Source: Intestinicryptomonas porci (GTDB taxonomy: Bacteria; Verrucomicrobiota; Verrucomicrobiia; Opitutales; Intestinicryptomonadaceae). Taken from it: 64,000 nt of DNA. The notes under the pieces are model-generated. The model saw only the letters and a list, made by a program, of their open reading frames with translations. It did no database searches and was not told where the DNA came from. This document shows positions 61,468 through 64,000 of this stretch, one piece after another (position 1 is the stretch's first letter; every line of letters starts with the position of its first letter). The stretch lies in assembly GCF_033971905.1 (NCBI RefSeq), contig NZ_JALBUT010000001.1, positions 62,001-126,000 of the forward strand, read 5' to 3'. Made by a program: the position numbers and the translations under genes.

Positions 61468-62763
61468 CTACTTTCTTCTTCTGTATGCCGCAAATGCGAG
61501 GGCGATTGCGCCAAAGATTGCCGCGTATGTCGATGGTTCGGGGACTGAAATAACGTCAACCGAAATGAAGAGAGTGTTGTTTTCAACAGTCCATTCCTTA
61601 AATTTTGCGATGTCGGAATCAATTACCACGAGGTCGTTGTCCCAATCGAAAGGCTTGTTGTCCAAAAGTTTATTTGAAGTTTCCGAGATGTCTTCCGTAG
61701 AAGATATGAGCGCAAAATAGTATGTACCGTCTTCCAAATCCGAAATATTTGCAAGGTCAACATTTATCACGCCGTTTACAGACTTAAAGAATCTTGCCTG
61801 CACTATTGCCTGGGATTTGTCTTTTGAAGTGAGAGCATTTGAGTCTCCCAAGAGGAAGTCGAGGCTTCCCGAATCTTCTACAAAAAATTCCCAGTCATTT
61901 GAAAGGGCCTTTGCGCCCGCCGCCACGAAGTTGCCTTCGCTGTCATATCCTCCGAGCTGGATTGACGCAGAACCTGTTGCAACCGTGTCATCGCCTATGT
62001 ATACTCTGTAAGAATGCACATTGGCGTTTTCGCCCATTATGACCATTTTATTTGTTGCGCCTTCTTTGTAAGATACATTCAAGGTGTCAATGCCGTTTAG
62101 CGTGGAGCTGTTTATATTGACAAGGGCTTGGCTGCCCGAGCCGCTTGCATTTAATGTCAAACTGCCTTTTTTGCCTGAAGGAGCCATGTTCATCGACGCA
62201 TTGTTTTTCAAATCGATAACCATTGAATAGCCGGCAAAGCTGCTTCCGACATTTGTGCCACTTGAGATGTTGAAAGTTGAATTATCAACAGTGAGGGTTG
62301 AACCGCCGTTTGCGATTTTGGAGCCGTTGAATTGGCTGAATCTTCCAACGGTGAGGGTTGAGCCGCCCGATACGTTCATGTTTGCATGGGACAAATCACC
62401 TGTTCCCCAGCTTACTTCGCTTATGTTTGCATTTGCTCCGTTTTTCACGTTTATCGTTTGGCTTGAATTATACCAAAACTGCAAAGCTCCAGAAAGCGTA
62501 AGGCTTGCGTCGGCTCCGTCGATATTCAAAGTGCCTGAGTTTGAAAAGCTTCCACCCAAGCCCGTAATTTTTTGAGTGCCGGTAATATCAATTGTATGAC
62601 CTTTCATCATTACGGTGTCGGCTTCGGTGGGGATTGTGCCGCCTTCCCATGTATCGGTTGAGTTCCAATTCCCGTCTGCTTGGGAATAGATGTTTGCCGC
62701 GTAAGAAGAAACGCATAAAGAAGCGAGTGCGCAAAAATATATTGAATTTTTTAGGGTTTTCAT
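61468..62763 (-). CDS. PEP-CTERM surface protein
   Basis: A 431-residue exported protein. The signal peptide is MKTLKNSIYFCALASLCVSS. An opening GNWNSTDTWEGGTIPTEADT like G8-type beta domains is followed by a strand-rich body (FWYNSSQTINVKNGANANIS and GSTLTVGRFSQFNGSKIAN) and a C-terminal segment YYFALISSTEDISETSNKLL. It ends in PEPSTYAAIFGAIALAFA then AYRRRK. It is probably sorted by an exosortase encoded elsewhere. Related by its tail and terminator to the gene at 62936; the body is only loosely similar. Confidence 0.85.
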   Translation of the reverse strand: MKTLKNSIYFCALASLCVSSYAANIYSQADGNWNSTDTWEGGTIPTEADTVMMKGHTIDITGTQKITGLGGSFSNSGTLNIDGADASLTLSGALQFWYNSSQTINVKNGANANISEVSWGTGDLSHANMNVSGGSTLTVGRFSQFNGSKIANGGSTLTVDNSTFNISSGTNVGSSFAGYSMVIDLKNNASMNMAPSGKKGSLTLNASGSGSQALVNINSSTLNGIDTLNVSYKEGATNKMVIMGENANVHSYRVYIGDDTVATGSASIQLGGYDSEGNFVAAGAKALSNDWEFFVEDSGSLDFLLGDSNALTSKDKSQAIVQARFFKSVNGVINVDLANISDLEDGTYYFALISSTEDISETSNKLLDNKPFDWDNDLVVIDSDIAKFKEWTVENNTLFISVDVISVPEPSTYAAIFGAIALAFAAYRRRK

Positions 62764-62883
62764 AGGAATAAATAACTTATATAAAATATATTCTTTTTCG
62801 GAGATTCAGTATAGTCAAGATTATTTAATCTTTTTTTTACAAATATTTACGTCTTTTTTTTGATGCTGTTTTTTGCGGATTAT

Positions 62884-62920
62884 AAAAAAACTCCGCACAT
62901 TACCGCGCGGAGTTTTCGGG
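62884..62920 (-). terminator. Rho-independent terminator, second copy of a repeated hairpin
   Basis: AAAACTCCGC (62887-62896) pairs with GCGGAGTTTT (62907-62916), T run on the minus strand. It differs from the copy at 61418-61450 by a single loop base (ATTACCGC against ATTGCCGC). Confidence 0.9.
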
Positions 62921-62935
62921 TTTTATGAAAAAATG

Positions 62936-63913
62936 CTATTTCCTTCTGCGGTATGCCGCAAATGCAAGTGCGATTGCGCCAAAGATTGCCGCGTATGTCG
63001 AAGGTTCGGGAATTGATAACGCATCTTTTGCAACTGTAACATAGAGGTGTTTTGCATCAAAGTTGAATGTTGCATCTGTTGCACCCTTTATGATTTGTAA
63101 GTCGCTATTTAAAATCCAGTTTTCAAAGTCTGACATATTACTTTCAAGGCTGAAAAGTGTGAATGTTTTTTCTTCGCCCCAAGATTCGTCCCACAAAAGA
63201 TTTGTAAAGTCAACCGCAATAGAGCCGGAGAACGACTGGTTGCCACCTATTACGCTAACCGTTGTAAGACCATCTGCATCTGCAACAAATTCAACCAAAC
63301 CACCAGTTACATTTTCAACTGATGTATCTACACCACCAATGAGTTGAAAGTTTCTGAAAGTTACAGTATTGTTAGAGCCTTCAATTGTAATTTTTTGTAG
63401 TGTTGTAGCAGTTGCAGAACCCAGCTTTGTGTTAGCGTTATAGAATGTAGAGCTTTCTTTTACTATGACTGTGCCAGCACTATTTTCATTCATTTTAAGC
63501 TCTCCATTAGCGTTTAAGTTTGCTTCGCCTGATACTGTTAGTGTTGCTCCATTTTTAACGCTAAAGCCCCCTATGTTTGTGCTATTGCCGTTATTTAAGC
63601 GAATATTGAAATTGCTACCAATGAAAGCCGCATTTTCGCACCTACCCAAGGGGTAGCTTTCACCAAAATTTGTAATATCCAAATTTACGGCAAGACTACC
63701 TGCGTTGATGTTGATTGCGTTACAATAAACATTAAATGCATTGTTGCCTGTAAAAGAACCGTATTCGGTTGGATCTTTCTTCAAAGCATCCCAAACATTA
63801 ACGTATTCGTTACCTGTAGAATCGGAGAATGTATATAGTGCGGTTGCTGCGGTTGCAACGCTTGCCGAGGCAAACAGCAAGGCTGTTGAGATTATAGATA
63901 TGTGTTTTTTCAT
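62936..63913 (-). CDS. PEP-CTERM surface protein
   Basis: A 325-residue exported protein from ATG 63913 (signal MKKHISIISTALLFASASVA); the longer ORF from 63946 adds an unlikely lead. The body has AFIGSNFNIRLNNGNSTNIG, FSVKNGATLTVSGEANLNA and an end region SIAVDFTNLLWDESWGEEKT, similar in plan to the C-terminal part of the 916-aa protein. It finishes SIPEPSTYAAIFGAIALAFA then AYRRRK. A good promoter precedes it. Confidence 0.85.
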   Translation of the reverse strand: MKKHISIISTALLFASASVATAATALYTFSDSTGNEYVNVWDALKKDPTEYGSFTGNNAFNVYCNAININAGSLAVNLDITNFGESYPLGRCENAAFIGSNFNIRLNNGNSTNIGGFSVKNGATLTVSGEANLNANGELKMNENSAGTVIVKESSTFYNANTKLGSATATTLQKITIEGSNNTVTFRNFQLIGGVDTSVENVTGGLVEFVADADGLTTVSVIGGNQSFSGSIAVDFTNLLWDESWGEEKTFTLFSLESNMSDFENWILNSDLQIIKGATDATFNFDAKHLYVTVAKDALSIPEPSTYAAIFGAIALAFAAYRRRK

Positions 63914-63923
63914 AATAATGTTT

Positions 63924-63951
63924 TTTATATTCCGAGTTTTGCGCAAGTCAA
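63924..63951 (-). promoter_or_regulatory. Sigma-70-like promoter of the rightmost PEP-CTERM gene
   Basis: TTGACT (63946-63951, minus), a 16-bp spacer and TATAAA (63924-63929), 10 bases before the ATG, so the leader is very short. Confidence 0.6.
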
Positions 63952-64000
63952 TAAATTTTTTAATGTTTTTGTTTCATATACTTGCGGCTTTGAAATTTTG

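Noticed and set aside
1..64000. tRNA, rRNA, tmRNA, RNase P RNA or CRISPR array
   Set aside because: No TPsiC-like arms, rRNA motifs or evenly spaced direct repeats were found in the gaps.

Overview
The window reads as a Gram-negative member of the Verrucomicrobiota, most likely an Opitutales-like, possibly gut-associated, bacterium; this is inference. The evidence is three surface proteins ending in a PEP-CTERM tail of the form PEPSTxAAIFGAIALAFAAYRRRK, a type II pseudopilin-like protein with a FTLVELL leader, a diaminopimelate-type peptidoglycan recycling ligase (Mpl), a complete Mla-type lipid transport operon, Tol/Ton-type proteins, and many lipoproteins or secreted proteins for glycan use. 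GC content is moderate, many starts lack a strong Shine-Dalgarno sequence, and genes are densely packed, often with ATGA-type overlaps. No rRNA, tRNA or CRISPR array was found.

Layout. 1-3989 (-): a giant beta-helix/Ig-domain surface protein running off the left edge, with a frameshift right after its signal peptide. 4220-5971 (+): rplU-rpmA, rph and a small cysteine-rich protein. 6020-6411: a structured leader with a possible 37-codon upstream ORF. 6412-12686 (+): a six-gene polyamine operon that contains both known spermidine routes, SpeD/SpeE and carboxynorspermidine synthase/NspC, plus arginine decarboxylase and agmatinase to make putrescine. 12750-14362 (+): a flavodoxin-like protein and a CPBP protease. 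14339-14927: a roughly 590-bp gene-free element bounded by perfect 23-bp inverted repeats and full of tiny TTC-loop hairpins. 14966-20508 (+): a sugar isomerase-like protein, a membrane protein, mpl, acyP, an ABC exporter and a TPR protein. 20547-22620 (+): ExbB/TolQ, ExbD/TolR and TonB/TolA-like proteins. 22709-31166 (+): a decarboxylase carboxyltransferase subunit without its biotin domain, a proline-rich membrane protein, a DegT aminotransferase, a lipoprotein, thiD, radC and tsaD.

31163-34900 looks like an acquired patch: an integrase remnant, a sialate O-acetylesterase, an SGNH hydrolase and a decayed surface-protein fragment. Housekeeping genes follow: lgt (-), an aminotransferase, yggS-like and aroE (+), rpsP-trmD-rplS (-), then mlaE-mlaF-mlaD-lipoprotein-fabD (-) and a protein with an acidic tail.

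The right end (46796-63913) mixes surface and glycan functions with core genes: a 916-aa PEP-CTERM protein, a pseudopilin-like protein, glyA, a glycoside hydrolase co-transcribed with a sodium symporter, rpsO and pnp, a secreted parallel beta-helix protein, and two more PEP-CTERM proteins with nearly identical terminators. The secreted hydrolases, esterases and the symporter fit a cell that degrades complex, acetylated or sialylated glycans; that is inference from family membership.
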